Source of the DNA: Thalassotalea hakodatensis
GTDB taxonomy: Bacteria > Pseudomonadota > Gammaproteobacteria > Enterobacterales > Alteromonadaceae
Direction of reading: 5' to 3'
Assembly (NCBI RefSeq): GCF_030295995.1
Contig: NZ_AP027365.1
Location: forward strand, 1,302,001-1,366,000
Length of the DNA: 64,000 nucleotides
Below, in pieces: positions 9,188 through 18,198 of this stretch; positions within the stretch are counted from its first letter, which is position 1; every line of letters begins with the position of its first letter. The translations under genes were made by a program, and so were the position numbers. The notes under the pieces are model-generated. The model was not told where the DNA came from. It did not search any database and was given only the letters and a program-made list of their open reading frames with translations.

Positions 9188-12100
9188 ATGATTGAATCAA
9201 TTATTAGATGGTCTATCGGCAATCGTTTCTTTGTTTTGTTGATTACCTTAATTATCGCGTTTGGTGGTTTGTATTCATTACAAAAAACACCAGTAGATGC
9301 ACTCCCCGATCTTTCTGATGTGCAGGTGATAATTAAGACGAGCTATCCGGGACAGGCACCACAAGTAGTGCAAGATCAAGTGACGTTTCCCCTTACTACA
9401 GCGATGTTATCAGTGCCGGGGGCGCAAACTGTTCGTGGTTACTCATTTTTTGGTGATTCCTACGTCTACATTATTTTTGATGATGATACTGATTTGTATT
9501 GGGCTAGAAGCAGAGTACTTGAATACTTAAGCCAAGTAGCATCAAGCCTGCCTGATTCGGCAAAACCTCAATTAGGACCTGATGCAACAGGTGTGGGTTG
9601 GGTATACATTTACGCTTTAACAGATAAGTCTGGAAACCATGATCTAAGCCAATTAAGAAGCATTCAAGACTGGTTCTTAAAGTATGAACTACAAACTGTT
9701 CCGGGCGTGTCCGAAGTTGCCGCCGTTGGTGGTATGGTTAAGCAGTATCAAGTGCAAGTAGATCCTGATAAATTGAGAGCTTACGATATTCCTCTAAGTT
9801 TAATACAAATAGCCTTACAAAAAGGGAACAAAGAAACTGGCGCATCCGTTGTGGAAATGGCTGAAGCTGAATATATGGTTACCGCAACGGGGTATATTCA
9901 ATCAGTTAGTGATATAGAGAAAATTCCACTTGGTATTAACGAACAAGGCACGCCGTTGCGTATTGGTGATGTTGCCAACGTTAACCTTGGTCCTCAAATG
10001 CGCCGTGGTATCGCAGAACTTAATGGCGAAGGCGAAGTTGTTGGTGGTGTTGTCGTTATGCGCTTTGGTGAAAACGCTCAACAAACCATAAACGGGGTAA
10101 AAGAAAAACTTGAATCGCTTAAATCTTCTCTACCAGAGGGGGTGGAGATTGTCCCTGTTTATGACAGATCGAAGTTAATAGATGATGCTGTTGATAATCT
10201 TTGGAGCAAGTTGCTAGAGGAGCTTGCAATCGTTGCTATTGTCTGTGTGGCTTTCCTATTTCATCTTCGCTCATCTTTTGTGGCACTTGTTACTCTACCA
10301 TTAGGTATCTTGGTGTCGTTCATCATCATGTATATGCAAGGCATCAATGCCAATATTATGTCTTTAGGCGGTATTGCGATTGCGATTGGTGCGATGACTG
10401 ATGGTGCAATAGTGATGATTGAAAATATGCATAAGCATATGGAGAAAACACCACTTACAGATGAAAACCGCTGGCAAATCGTAGCCAAGGCTGCGAGTGA
10501 AGTAGGCCCTGCATTATTTTTTTGCTTACTGATTATTACAGTCTCATTCTTACCTGTATTTATCTTGGAAGCGCAAGAAGGAAGAATGTTCTCTCCGCTC
10601 GCTTATACAAAAACCTATGCAATGGCGGCATCAGCAGGCTTGGCGATCACATTGGTGCCTGTATTGATGGGCTACTTTATTCGAGGCAAAGTTGTTTCTG
10701 AAAAGAAAAACCCGTTAAACCGATTATTGATTGCTATCTACTTGCCTGTTTTAAAACAAGTTTTGAAGTTTCCAAAATCGACAATAGTAGCAGCAGTATT
10801 AGTGACTATCATTGGTTTTTGGCCTGTAGATAAAATTGGTAGTGAATTCATTCCGCCATTGGATGAAGGCGATCTCATGTATATGCCTACTACCTATCCC
10901 GGTATTTCAATTGGTAAAGCAAGGGAGTTATTGCAGCAAACAGACAAGCTTATTCGCACTGTGCCAGAAGTTGAAACAGTGTTTGGTAAAGTAGGAAGAG
11001 CTGAAACTGCAACCGATCCTGCACCTTTAACCATGATTGAAACCTTTATTCAATTGAAGCCACAAGAGCAGTGGCGAGAGGGTGTGACTACTGAATCGTT
11101 AAAAGCTGAGTTTGATAAATTGATTAAGTTTCCGGGCTTAACGAATGCTTGGGTTATGCCAATCCAGACCCGAATCGACATGTTAGCAACAGGCATAAAA
11201 ACGCCTGTGGGTATTAAAGTCGCCGGACCAGAGCTTGATGTGATTCAGGAAATCGGCCAACAAATAGAGCAAATTTTACCCGAAGTTACAGGCACAGCAT
11301 CAGTTTACTCAGAGCGAGTTGCAGGTGGACGATATATCAAGGTTGATATTTCACGCGATAAGGCAAGTCGCTTTGGGTTAAACATCGAAGATGTTCAACA
11401 AGTGGTTTCTACAGCTATTGGTGGTATGAACGTTACCCAAACGGTAGAAGGTCAAGAGCGTTACCCTGTTAACTTACGCTATCCGCAAGACTATCGAGAC
11501 TCTCCTGAGCAGCTATCACGATTACCTGTTGTAACACCAAGTGGTCAACGCATTGCACTAGGTGATGTCGCAGATATTCGAGTTGAGAACGGTCCGCCGG
11601 GGATTAAGAGTGAAAATGCTCGTTTAAATGGCTGGTCGTTTATCGATATAGACGGTGTTGACGTAGGTACTTATGTTGAAAGTGCAAAAATACACTTGGC
11701 TAATAATCTAAAACTACCAGCAGGTTATTCAATTACTTGGGCTGGGCAATACGAATATATGGAAAGGGCGAAAGAAAAGCTCACCTATGTAGTGCCTTTA
11801 ACACTCGCCATTATTGTTATTCTACTTTACTTAAACTTCAGAGCGTTTAGTGAGGTGGCTATCATTATCGTTACCTTGCCGATGGCGATGATTGGTGGCA
11901 TATGGTTGATGTATCTGGAAGGGTTTAACTTCTCTGTGGCTGTTGGCGTGGGCTTTATTGCTCTAGTTGGGGTAGCGGTTGAGATTGGTGTGATAATGTT
12001 GGTCTATCTCAATCAGGCACTTGCTGAGCTTAAGGAAAAAGCTGAAGAGCGAGCTGAACCTATCTCTGATGATGCATATCAAGATGCATTATTGCACGGT

Positions 12101-12352
12101 GCAGGCTTACGAGTTCGCCCAGTAATGATGACAGTTGCAACAATCATTATCGGCTTGATGCCCATTTTATATGGTACAGGAACAGGTTCGGAGATTATGA
12201 GTCGTATTGCTGCACCTATGGTAGGCGGAATGACAAGTGCTGTGCTACTCACTCTTATTGTGCTCCCAGTAATTTACTCAATCGTTAAAAAGCCAGAATT
12301 AAACGCCTTTAACAAGGAGCTTTCTAAGGCGGAGCTAAAAAGTAATGCTTAG
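9188..12352 (+). CDS. cusA: CusA copper/silver RND efflux pump
   Basis: 1054 residues, full length for an HME-RND proton antiporter: twelve membrane helices and two periplasmic porter loops. The three methionines that bind Cu(I)/Ag(I) in E. coli CusA (M573, M623, M672) have counterparts in GDLMYMPTTYPG, PLTMIETFIQL and TRIDMLATGIK, which separates it from the CzcA-type pump at the left edge. It follows cusB by 14 bp with GGGAG upstream. Together with the CusC-like and CusB-CusF proteins it would expel periplasmic copper across the outer membrane. Confidence 0.96.
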   Translation: MIESIIRWSIGNRFFVLLITLIIAFGGLYSLQKTPVDALPDLSDVQVIIKTSYPGQAPQVVQDQVTFPLTTAMLSVPGAQTVRGYSFFGDSYVYIIFDDDTDLYWARSRVLEYLSQVASSLPDSAKPQLGPDATGVGWVYIYALTDKSGNHDLSQLRSIQDWFLKYELQTVPGVSEVAAVGGMVKQYQVQVDPDKLRAYDIPLSLIQIALQKGNKETGASVVEMAEAEYMVTATGYIQSVSDIEKIPLGINEQGTPLRIGDVANVNLGPQMRRGIAELNGEGEVVGGVVVMRFGENAQQTINGVKEKLESLKSSLPEGVEIVPVYDRSKLIDDAVDNLWSKLLEELAIVAIVCVAFLFHLRSSFVALVTLPLGILVSFIIMYMQGINANIMSLGGIAIAIGAMTDGAIVMIENMHKHMEKTPLTDENRWQIVAKAASEVGPALFFCLLIITVSFLPVFILEAQEGRMFSPLAYTKTYAMAASAGLAITLVPVLMGYFIRGKVVSEKKNPLNRLLIAIYLPVLKQVLKFPKSTIVAAVLVTIIGFWPVDKIGSEFIPPLDEGDLMYMPTTYPGISIGKARELLQQTDKLIRTVPEVETVFGKVGRAETATDPAPLTMIETFIQLKPQEQWREGVTTESLKAEFDKLIKFPGLTNAWVMPIQTRIDMLATGIKTPVGIKVAGPELDVIQEIGQQIEQILPEVTGTASVYSERVAGGRYIKVDISRDKASRFGLNIEDVQQVVSTAIGGMNVTQTVEGQERYPVNLRYPQDYRDSPEQLSRLPVVTPSGQRIALGDVADIRVENGPPGIKSENARLNGWSFIDIDGVDVGTYVESAKIHLANNLKLPAGYSITWAGQYEYMERAKEKLTYVVPLTLAIIVILLYLNFRAFSEVAIIIVTLPMAMIGGIWLMYLEGFNFSVAVGVGFIALVGVAVEIGVIMLVYLNQALAELKEKAEERAEPISDDAYQDALLHGAGLRVRPVMMTVATIIIGLMPILYGTGTGSEIMSRIAAPMVGGMTSAVLLTLIVLPVIYSIVKKPELNAFNKELSKAELKSNA

Positions 12353-12405
12353 CGAAGTTAAGAAACCATAAATAGCAATTTCAATAAACTAAAATAGAGG
12401 TAAAT

Positions 12406-12753
12406 ATGAAAAAACTAATTAAATTTTTAACCGTAATCAGTGTCGTTTTTAGTAGTGCGGTATTTGCGCATGTGCATCTTGAAAAAAGTGTGCCTGCTGA
12501 TAATGCAATGCTAATGAATCCTCCAGAAGAGTTAACTTTGGTGTTCACCAAAGAGGTACGGGTTGTAAAAGTTTCATTGGCCAATAAACAAGGCGAAGAA
12601 TTTAAATTTGGATTCGAGCCTTCTAAAGTCGCTACTAGCAAATTTACATGGAAACTACCTAAATTAGCTCCTGCAAACTATGCTGTGGATGTAACCTTCT
12701 TAGGTAACGATGGTCATAAAATGAAACATAGCTTCGGCTTTATGGTTCACTAA
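12406..12753 (+). CDS. copC: CopC-type periplasmic copper-binding protein
   Basis: 115 residues. Signal peptide ends AVFA, so the mature protein begins HVHLEKS, giving the N-terminal His brace of CopC; a second His pair lies in DGHKMKHSF near the C-terminus. The fold is the CopC/YobA immunoglobulin-like domain. It binds Cu(II) in the periplasm and is thought to hand it to CopD. It sits 53 bp after cusA and 19 bp before copD, preceded by GAGG. Confidence 0.92.
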   Translation: MKKLIKFLTVISVVFSSAVFAHVHLEKSVPADNAMLMNPPEELTLVFTKEVRVVKVSLANKQGEEFKFGFEPSKVATSKFTWKLPKLAPANYAVDVTFLGNDGHKMKHSFGFMVH

Positions 12754-12772
12754 AATAGGCGGTGTGATTGAT

Positions 12773-13660
12773 ATGGAAATGTATATCTGGAATACAGTCA
12801 TTGTACTGTCAAAAATTGTATTTTACGTCGGCTTTGCCTGTATTGCAGGTTATACATTTTTCAGGCAAATATTTGAGAATAATGAATCTCATACTAATGC
12901 TGTAATAGCGAATTTAACGTGGACAAGAACTTATATAGTTATGGCTTTGATCGCTAATATTACTTGGTTCTTTGCCAGTACTGGTGCAATGGCAGAAGAG
13001 GGAATTCAGGGGGCGATAGACGCTGATATATTGGCTATTATGTGGGACTCCTCTGTCGGCACTGGAGCTTTGCTTCGAGCGCTTGGGCTAGTTACCGCAA
13101 TAATCGCTTTAGCTTTAAGGTTCAAACTCGCTGTGAACTCGTACTTAAAACAAAGCGCTTTAATGTTGAGTTTATTAATCCTTGCATACTCATTCACGTT
13201 ACTGGGTCATATTTCTGAGTTAGGCACAATTGAAAAAGGCTTGCTTATTTTGCATGTGCTCGTTATGGCATGGTGGTTTGGGGCGTTATTGCCACTAAAA
13301 CAGGCTTGCCATCAGCTAAGTTATGCAGAACTTCATTTGCTGATGGAAAGCTTTGGCAAACAAGCAAGTTTTACAGTGAGCCTATTGTTGGTAGCAGGCC
13401 TCTGGCTCGTGATTCAATTGGTCGGAAGTCTTGATGCACTAATAAGCTCAAGTTACGGACAAACACTGTTGTTTAAATTGGCCCTTGTAGTGTCTATTTT
13501 GGCACTTGCTGCTAAACATAAACTAATACTCGTTCCACAACTTAAAAATAGTCAAGGCAGAGAGGCTTTATCTAAATCTATCTCGATAGAAATGGTAGTA
13601 GCTTTTGCCATTTTATCTGTAACGGCTGGGCTTACTAGTGTTGTTGGCCCTGCAAATTAA
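12773..13660 (+). CDS. copD: CopD-family copper resistance/import membrane protein
   Basis: About 295 residues with some eight membrane helices and a C-terminal CopD domain (about residues 195-290). CopD proteins are believed to move copper across the inner membrane together with CopC. I chose ATG 12773 over the GTG at 12764 because AGGCGG is 10 nt from the former and touches the latter. Directly behind copC in the same operon. Direction of transport (import for delivery, or part of resistance) cannot be read from the sequence. Confidence 0.9.
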   Translation: MEMYIWNTVIVLSKIVFYVGFACIAGYTFFRQIFENNESHTNAVIANLTWTRTYIVMALIANITWFFASTGAMAEEGIQGAIDADILAIMWDSSVGTGALLRALGLVTAIIALALRFKLAVNSYLKQSALMLSLLILAYSFTLLGHISELGTIEKGLLILHVLVMAWWFGALLPLKQACHQLSYAELHLLMESFGKQASFTVSLLLVAGLWLVIQLVGSLDALISSSYGQTLLFKLALVVSILALAAKHKLILVPQLKNSQGREALSKSISIEMVVAFAILSVTAGLTSVVGPAN

Positions 13661-13681
13661 AACCTAAAAGAGAGAATGAAA

Positions 13682-14146
13682 ATGAAAACAATAAATATAT
13701 TACTCGTTTTATTAATGACGTTTAGTTTCGCAGCAAACGCTCATGGTGATAAGAACAAAGACAAAGGTTTGTTTAAAGGTATAGATACCCCTGCCGCAAA
13801 AGTTGTTTTGGCATTTCATCAAGCACTTGAAACTGGCAATCAAAAACAGGCTAGAGCGCAGTTAGCGGATGATGTCACCATTTTCGAGGGAGGCCGCGTT
13901 GAAAGGAGCGCTGATGAATATGCTCATCATCATATGTTGTCGGATATGAAGTATTTAGCAGCGATGAAGAGCGACACACTTGAACATCAAGTGACGATAC
14001 TTGGAAATACCGCTATCTCTGCGTCGCGTAGTCAAACTACAGGTACTCATAAAGGTGTTGAACGCGATTATCAAGGCATGGAAACGATGGTGCTGGAAAA
14101 ACAAAATGGTGAATGGAAGATTAAGCACATTCATTGGTCACATTAA
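13682..14146 (+). CDS. Secreted NTF2/SnoaL-like (DUF4440-type) protein
   Basis: About 154 residues. Signal peptide ends AANA, followed by HGDKNKDKG and an NTF2-like alpha/beta cone domain (about 35-150), recognisable from AKVVLAFHQALETGNQ and the terminal WKIKHIHWSH. No catalytic set is evident; such proteins in copper operons may bind a ligand or metal through their histidines (YAHHHM). ATG 13682 is better spaced from AAGAGAGA than ATG 13676. It lies between copD and the multicopper oxidase gene. Confidence 0.75.
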   Translation: MKTINILLVLLMTFSFAANAHGDKNKDKGLFKGIDTPAAKVVLAFHQALETGNQKQARAQLADDVTIFEGGRVERSADEYAHHHMLSDMKYLAAMKSDTLEHQVTILGNTAISASRSQTTGTHKGVERDYQGMETMVLEKQNGEWKIKHIHWSH

Positions 14147-14173
14147 TTTATTGGTTAAATAACGGAGTACAAA

Positions 14174-15997
14174 ATGAGAATTAAAAGTCCATTACATCAA
14201 GTTTCTACGCCACGTAGACGCTTTGTACAAGGTGTAATTGCTGGCGGTGTATTAGCTGCTTTTCCAAGTGTTCTTCATGCAGCTTCATCTTTGATTGCTG
14301 GAACTTCAACAGGTACTGCGCCCGAACTAAGTGGAGAAGTAATAGATTTAGTGATAGATGAGTCACCCGTAAACTTCACAGGTGTTGTAAGAATGGCTAC
14401 AACAATCAATGGCTCAATACCAGCTCCTACCTTGCGCCTCAGAGAAGGTGATGACGTTACTATCAGGGTAACTAATAAATTATCAGTGCCGAGTTCAATT
14501 CATTGGCATGGGATCATTCTTCCGTATCAAATGGATGGCGTACCGGGTATTAGCTTTAAAGGTATAATGCCGGGTGAAACCTTTGTTTATAAATTTAAGC
14601 TGCAACAAAGCGGCACATATTGGTATCACTCACACAGTGGCTTTCAAGAAATGACAGGTATGTACGGCGCATTAATTATTGAGCCAAGAGAAAAGGATAT
14701 TATTAGTGCTGACAATGAGCATGTCATCCAATTGTCTGATTGGACTGATGATGACCCAATGGATTTGTTTCGCAAGTTAAAAGTACAGGGCGATGTATTT
14801 AACTTTAATCAACCTACTGTTCCAGAGTTTTTTGATGACATTTCAAATAGCAGCGTTTCAAATGCGCTACAACGCCGGGAAATGTGGAATAAAATGAGAA
14901 TGAACCCTACAGATCTTGCAGACTTATCAGCATCTGCAATGACTTTTTTAATGAATGGTTGTGCGCCTTTGACAAACTGGCGTGGAATGTTTAAAGCTGG
15001 CGAAAAGGTTAGGCTTAGATTTATTAACGGTTCTAGCAATACGTTTTTTGATGTAAGAATACCTGAGCTGAAGTTAACAGTTGTACAAGCTGATGGACAA
15101 AATGTTGAACCTGTGACAGTAGATGAATTTAGATTTGGTCCCGGTGAAACTTATGATGTACTTGTCGAGCCAAAAAATGATGCATATACGATTTTTGCAC
15201 AAAGCATGGATCGCTCAGGTTATGCTAAAGGTACTTTATCAATGGCACCTAACGTTGATGCACCAGTACCTTCTTTAGACCCCGTTGAGTGGTTAACGAT
15301 GACAGATATGATGGGCAATATGACCCATGATAGTGTGCATTCTACAATGGCTGATACGGCAGGTATGTCGGGCATGAATTCTAATAAAATGGATCATAGT
15401 GCAATGGGTCATGGAGCGATGGCAATGGATCATAGTCAACATGGAATGACTAAAAACCCATTAGCTGTTGCTAGCACTAAAGTGCGTCATGCAAAAACAG
15501 AGTATGGAGCTTCTGTTGATATGCGTGTTGATATGCCTAGAACAAACCTTGATGATCCCGGTATAGGTTTACGTAAAAATGGACGCCGTGTTTTAACACT
15601 TGCAGATTTACATTCTCTTGAGGGAATTACAAACCAGCAAGAGCCAGAGGCTGAAATTGAATTACATTTAACTGGAAACATGGAGCGTTATAGCTGGTCA
15701 TTTGATGGCTTGGAATTTGGAAAAAGCACGCCAGTTCACATGAAGCATAATCAACGTTTAAGAGTTATTTTACAAAACGATACAATGATGACACATCCCA
15801 TGCACCTGCATGGTATGTGGAGCGATTTGGAGAATGAAAAAGGTGATGTACAGGTTCGTCGCCATACTATCCCTGTACAACCAGCGCAAAGAATTAGTTT
15901 TTTAACAACACCTCATGACGTAGGTCGCTGGGCATGGCATTGCCATTTATTATTCCACATGGATGCAGGTATGTTTAGAGAGGTAGTTGTATCATGA
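14174..15997 (+). CDS. copA: CopA-type multicopper oxidase (copper resistance)
   Basis: 607 residues. A twin-arginine signal (TPRRRFVQG) is followed by three cupredoxin domains. Copper ligands are visible as HWHG and WYHSHSG in domain 1 and HPMHLHG plus the type-1/trinuclear motif WHCHLLFHMDAGM at the C-terminus. A Met/His-rich loop (MDHS, MGHG and similar, about residues 375-425) precedes domain 3, as in Pseudomonas CopA/PcoA. It should oxidise and sequester periplasmic Cu(I). Its stop overlaps copB by 4 bp. This CopA is unrelated to the CopA ATPase at 18624. Confidence 0.95.
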   Translation: MRIKSPLHQVSTPRRRFVQGVIAGGVLAAFPSVLHAASSLIAGTSTGTAPELSGEVIDLVIDESPVNFTGVVRMATTINGSIPAPTLRLREGDDVTIRVTNKLSVPSSIHWHGIILPYQMDGVPGISFKGIMPGETFVYKFKLQQSGTYWYHSHSGFQEMTGMYGALIIEPREKDIISADNEHVIQLSDWTDDDPMDLFRKLKVQGDVFNFNQPTVPEFFDDISNSSVSNALQRREMWNKMRMNPTDLADLSASAMTFLMNGCAPLTNWRGMFKAGEKVRLRFINGSSNTFFDVRIPELKLTVVQADGQNVEPVTVDEFRFGPGETYDVLVEPKNDAYTIFAQSMDRSGYAKGTLSMAPNVDAPVPSLDPVEWLTMTDMMGNMTHDSVHSTMADTAGMSGMNSNKMDHSAMGHGAMAMDHSQHGMTKNPLAVASTKVRHAKTEYGASVDMRVDMPRTNLDDPGIGLRKNGRRVLTLADLHSLEGITNQQEPEAEIELHLTGNMERYSWSFDGLEFGKSTPVHMKHNQRLRVILQNDTMMTHPMHLHGMWSDLENEKGDVQVRRHTIPVQPAQRISFLTTPHDVGRWAWHCHLLFHMDAGMFREVVVS

Positions 15998-16854
15998 AAA
16001 AATTAATACTAACCAATACCTTAAGACTATTATTAATAGGTTTGCCCCTTATAAGTGTATCTGTATCTGCAAAAGATGAGATGACTGAGATGGGTGATCC
16101 TAAAATGCAAGCACAGGGTGGAGATGCACCTAAAGATGCTAGAGACCCCCATGCTTATGCAGCAGGTACAACTTTGACTGAAGGCCCTTATGCACTCAGT
16201 AGCGACAAACGACTGACTTTGGCAGATGAGCATTCATTTTACGCGCTACTAGGGGATCGTCTTGAATATAATGAGCAAACAAACGCAGGTGTTTTTGACT
16301 TTCAGGCATGGTATGGCACTACTTTTGATAGATTAGTCATCAAAACTGAAGGAGATTTTAGCGAAGGTAATTTAGAGGAGAACCAAACAGATTTTCTATG
16401 GGGCCACGCAATATCTGCTTATTGGGATACACAAGTCGGTATTCGACTTGATTACAATAACGAAGGTGAAAACCGCAAATGGCTAGCTTTTGGTTTACAA
16501 GGTCTAGCCCCCTACTGGTTTGAAATTGATATGACTGCGTATTTAGGAGAGCAAGGTAATAGTGCATTTTCGATCGAAGCTGAGTATGAGCTATTACTTA
16601 CTCAAAAGTTAATTGTTCAACCACGAGCAGAGTTGACGCTTTACGGTAAGGATGACGTCCAAAATAACCTTGGTAGTGGCTTGTCTAGCAGTGCTATTGG
16701 TTTTCGGGTTCGTTATGAGTTTACCCGCCAGTTTGCTCCCTATGTTGGCGTTGAGTGGACAAATAAATTTGGTAATACAGCCGACTTTGCGAAGTTAAAT
16801 GGGCAAAGTACTCGTGATACTGCTTTTGTTGCAGGTATCAAGTTCTGGCTCTGA
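15994..16854 (+). CDS. copB: CopB-family outer-membrane copper resistance protein
   Basis: 286 residues. Signal peptide (cleaved near SVSA, residue 26), a short Met-containing stretch (MTEMGDPKMQ) and a beta-barrel CopB domain of about 215 residues ending in an aromatic-terminated strand (FVAGIKFWL). It is the partner of CopA in pco/cop operons, thought to bind copper at the outer membrane. Overlaps copA by ATGA. A terminator follows at 16883. Confidence 0.92.
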   Translation: MKKLILTNTLRLLLIGLPLISVSVSAKDEMTEMGDPKMQAQGGDAPKDARDPHAYAAGTTLTEGPYALSSDKRLTLADEHSFYALLGDRLEYNEQTNAGVFDFQAWYGTTFDRLVIKTEGDFSEGNLEENQTDFLWGHAISAYWDTQVGIRLDYNNEGENRKWLAFGLQGLAPYWFEIDMTAYLGEQGNSAFSIEAEYELLLTQKLIVQPRAELTLYGKDDVQNNLGSGLSSSAIGFRVRYEFTRQFAPYVGVEWTNKFGNTADFAKLNGQSTRDTAFVAGIKFWL

Positions 16855-16882
16855 TGTGAAGAAATACTATATTGACTTGATG

Positions 16883-16921
16883 AGAGCTACCGCAACTATA
16901 TTGATGGTAGCTTTCGTTTTT
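16883..16921 (+). terminator. Rho-independent terminator after copB
   Basis: Stem AGCTACC (16885-16891) with GGTAGCT (16906-16912), extendable by one A-T pair and a wobble, 14-nt loop, followed by a T-rich run. It closes the long copper operon 5007-16854. Confidence 0.7.
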
Positions 16922-17216
16922 TGGGATTTAAACCATTTTAGTTATGTTAGGAAAGGCCTAGCTAATAGTTTTTTTGGAAAGAACTAAGAGCAGTAATAGT
17001 AAGCTACTTCTTGTTTTCAGTCGGTGCCAGTCTGGTGTATACCTATCAAGGTGGAATATCAGCTAAGAAGTAAAGTTGGCGAATGGTTAAGGTTAAAGAG
17101 TCAAGGCAAAAAACATCGCCATTGAAAGACCTACAATAGGCCATTTTATCACTTTTGATGAACGGGAATTGGATGTGCCCGGGATAGAACCGATTGTTGC
17201 AAAGTACAGCGCTTAA
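16922..17216 (+). pseudogene. Probable decayed gene remnant
   Basis: No intact gene is present. The last 39 codons (17097-17213, stop 17214-17216) read like a real protein end: ITFDERELDVPGIEP, then AKYSA. Upstream the coding impression continues only with frame changes (for example FLFSVGASLVYTYQGG at about 17010-17055, then stop codons). I do not recognise the family. It may be the scar of a gene lost between the two copper operons. Confidence 0.3.
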
Positions 17217-17364
17217 AGCTGAACAATTGGAAAAATGATCCCTTACTCAATACCTAATTATGAGCGTAGGGTTTTTATTTCTTTTAATGGTGCTCATGCT
17301 TGGCTTCAATCTCATGAGTATAAATTAGACACCCCTTTTATACTTGTGAAGTTTAAGCTGTTTA

Positions 17365-17392
17365 AAAAAGTAAAAAGTAAAAAGTAAAAAGT
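17365..17392. repeat. Four-copy 7-bp tandem repeat (AAAAAGT)
   Basis: AAAAAGT occurs four times head to tail, 17365-17392, about 85 bp upstream of the start codon at 17479. It could alter promoter spacing by slippage, or be neutral. The rest of 17217-17478 holds nothing else I can support. Confidence 0.7.
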
Positions 17393-17478
17393 TTAGGTTT
17401 TAGTTCAAAGGTTGATCAAGATCATAAAATTATTTTTATAAAGTGGCTAATATTGTAGGTGCTAAAGAAGGAATGATA

Positions 17479-17901
17479 ATGTTTGGACTTTTCAGGTGGT
17501 TTAAAATAGTAATAATAACTGTGTTGCTTACGCAGCATAGTTTTGCTACAGCTAAGCCAATGAATTGTGAAGAACATCAAAATGGATCTTCCGACACGCA
17601 TATTATGCAACGAAGCAAAAATATTCACCATCAATCAATGAATGACAATAGTCACTATCACACTGTAAACTCGCAAGATTCTAAACACCGTCATGGTGAT
17701 GAAGTCTGTGAAAAATGCAAAGCTAGTGATTGTGTTTGTTGTGAAGGCGGTTTTTGTACAAGCTTTCATTTAAATGCCTATCTTGTGGAAGCGCAAGACG
17801 AAGGTATTTGCAATATTCATTCTGAGCTAATTCTACAGCGTACACCCCTACCAAAATCTGGTATCCATCTCTTACTTTATCGTCCACCAATTATTGGCTA
17901 A
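17479..17901 (+). CDS. Secreted His/Cys-rich small protein (CopL-like), paralogue of 5007-5384
   Basis: About 140 residues. Signal peptide (cut near SFATA, about residue 23), a His/Asn/Ser-rich middle (HTH, HHQ, SHYHT, KHRHGDE), a Cys cluster (CEKCKASDCVCCEGGFC) and the C-terminus LLYRPPIIG. The end and the cysteine block recall the protein at 5007, and both precede copper export genes. ATG 17479 is 6 nt from AAGGA; the upstream ATG at 17473 is too close. Probably binds copper in the periplasm; the role is inferred from composition and context. Confidence 0.7.
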   Translation: MFGLFRWFKIVIITVLLTQHSFATAKPMNCEEHQNGSSDTHIMQRSKNIHHQSMNDNSHYHTVNSQDSKHRHGDEVCEKCKASDCVCCEGGFCTSFHLNAYLVEAQDEGICNIHSELILQRTPLPKSGIHLLLYRPPIIG

Positions 17902-18014
17902 TCACGGGAACAGTGCGTCTTTTTTTCGCCACTCCCATCAAAATAGAATGATTTTTTCATTGGTTTAAATAACCAATTGTTTTGAACGATTAGTACGATA
18001 TTTGGAAAGGCATT

Positions 18015-18128
18015 ATGGAAATGCTCAAACTATTGCTATTTACAGTACTTAATGCTGTCGATTTTGACCGAGATTTCTCTTTTACCAAAAAATTAGTTTT
18101 TAGCTTATTCACTAGAATTAGTACTTGA
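18015..18128 (+). CDS. Possible 37-residue leader ORF upstream of the CueR-like operon
   Basis: ATG 18015 is preceded by GGAAAGG at good distance and opens a 37-codon frame with a hydrophobic start (MEMLKLLLFTVLNAV) and a basic C-terminal half. Its TGA (18126-18128) lies inside the -35 box of the operator-promoter at 18125. It could be a small membrane peptide or chance. No homologue is known to me. Confidence 0.3.
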   Translation: MEMLKLLLFTVLNAVDFDRDFSFTKKLVFSLFTRIST

Positions 18129-18155
18129 CCTGTGCCTTAGACACAGGTCTAAGCT
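18125..18155 (+). promoter_or_regulatory. CueR/MerR-type promoter-operator of the copper ATPase operon
   Basis: TTGACC (18125-18130) and TAAGCT (18150-18155) are 19 bp apart. An 8-bp perfect dyad GACCTGTG-N7-CACAGGTC (18127-18149) fills the spacer, as in CueR targets. It lies 44 bp before the MerR-family gene, which should therefore control its own operon. Confidence 0.85.
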
Positions 18156-18198
18156 GAAGATGAGAGTACAAACTTAGCTAAAAAACTGAGGAGTGAAT

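Noticed and set aside
16799-16987. 62-codon plus-strand frame overlapping the copB end
   Set aside because: It runs through the end of copB in another frame and through the terminator hairpin; no ribosome site.
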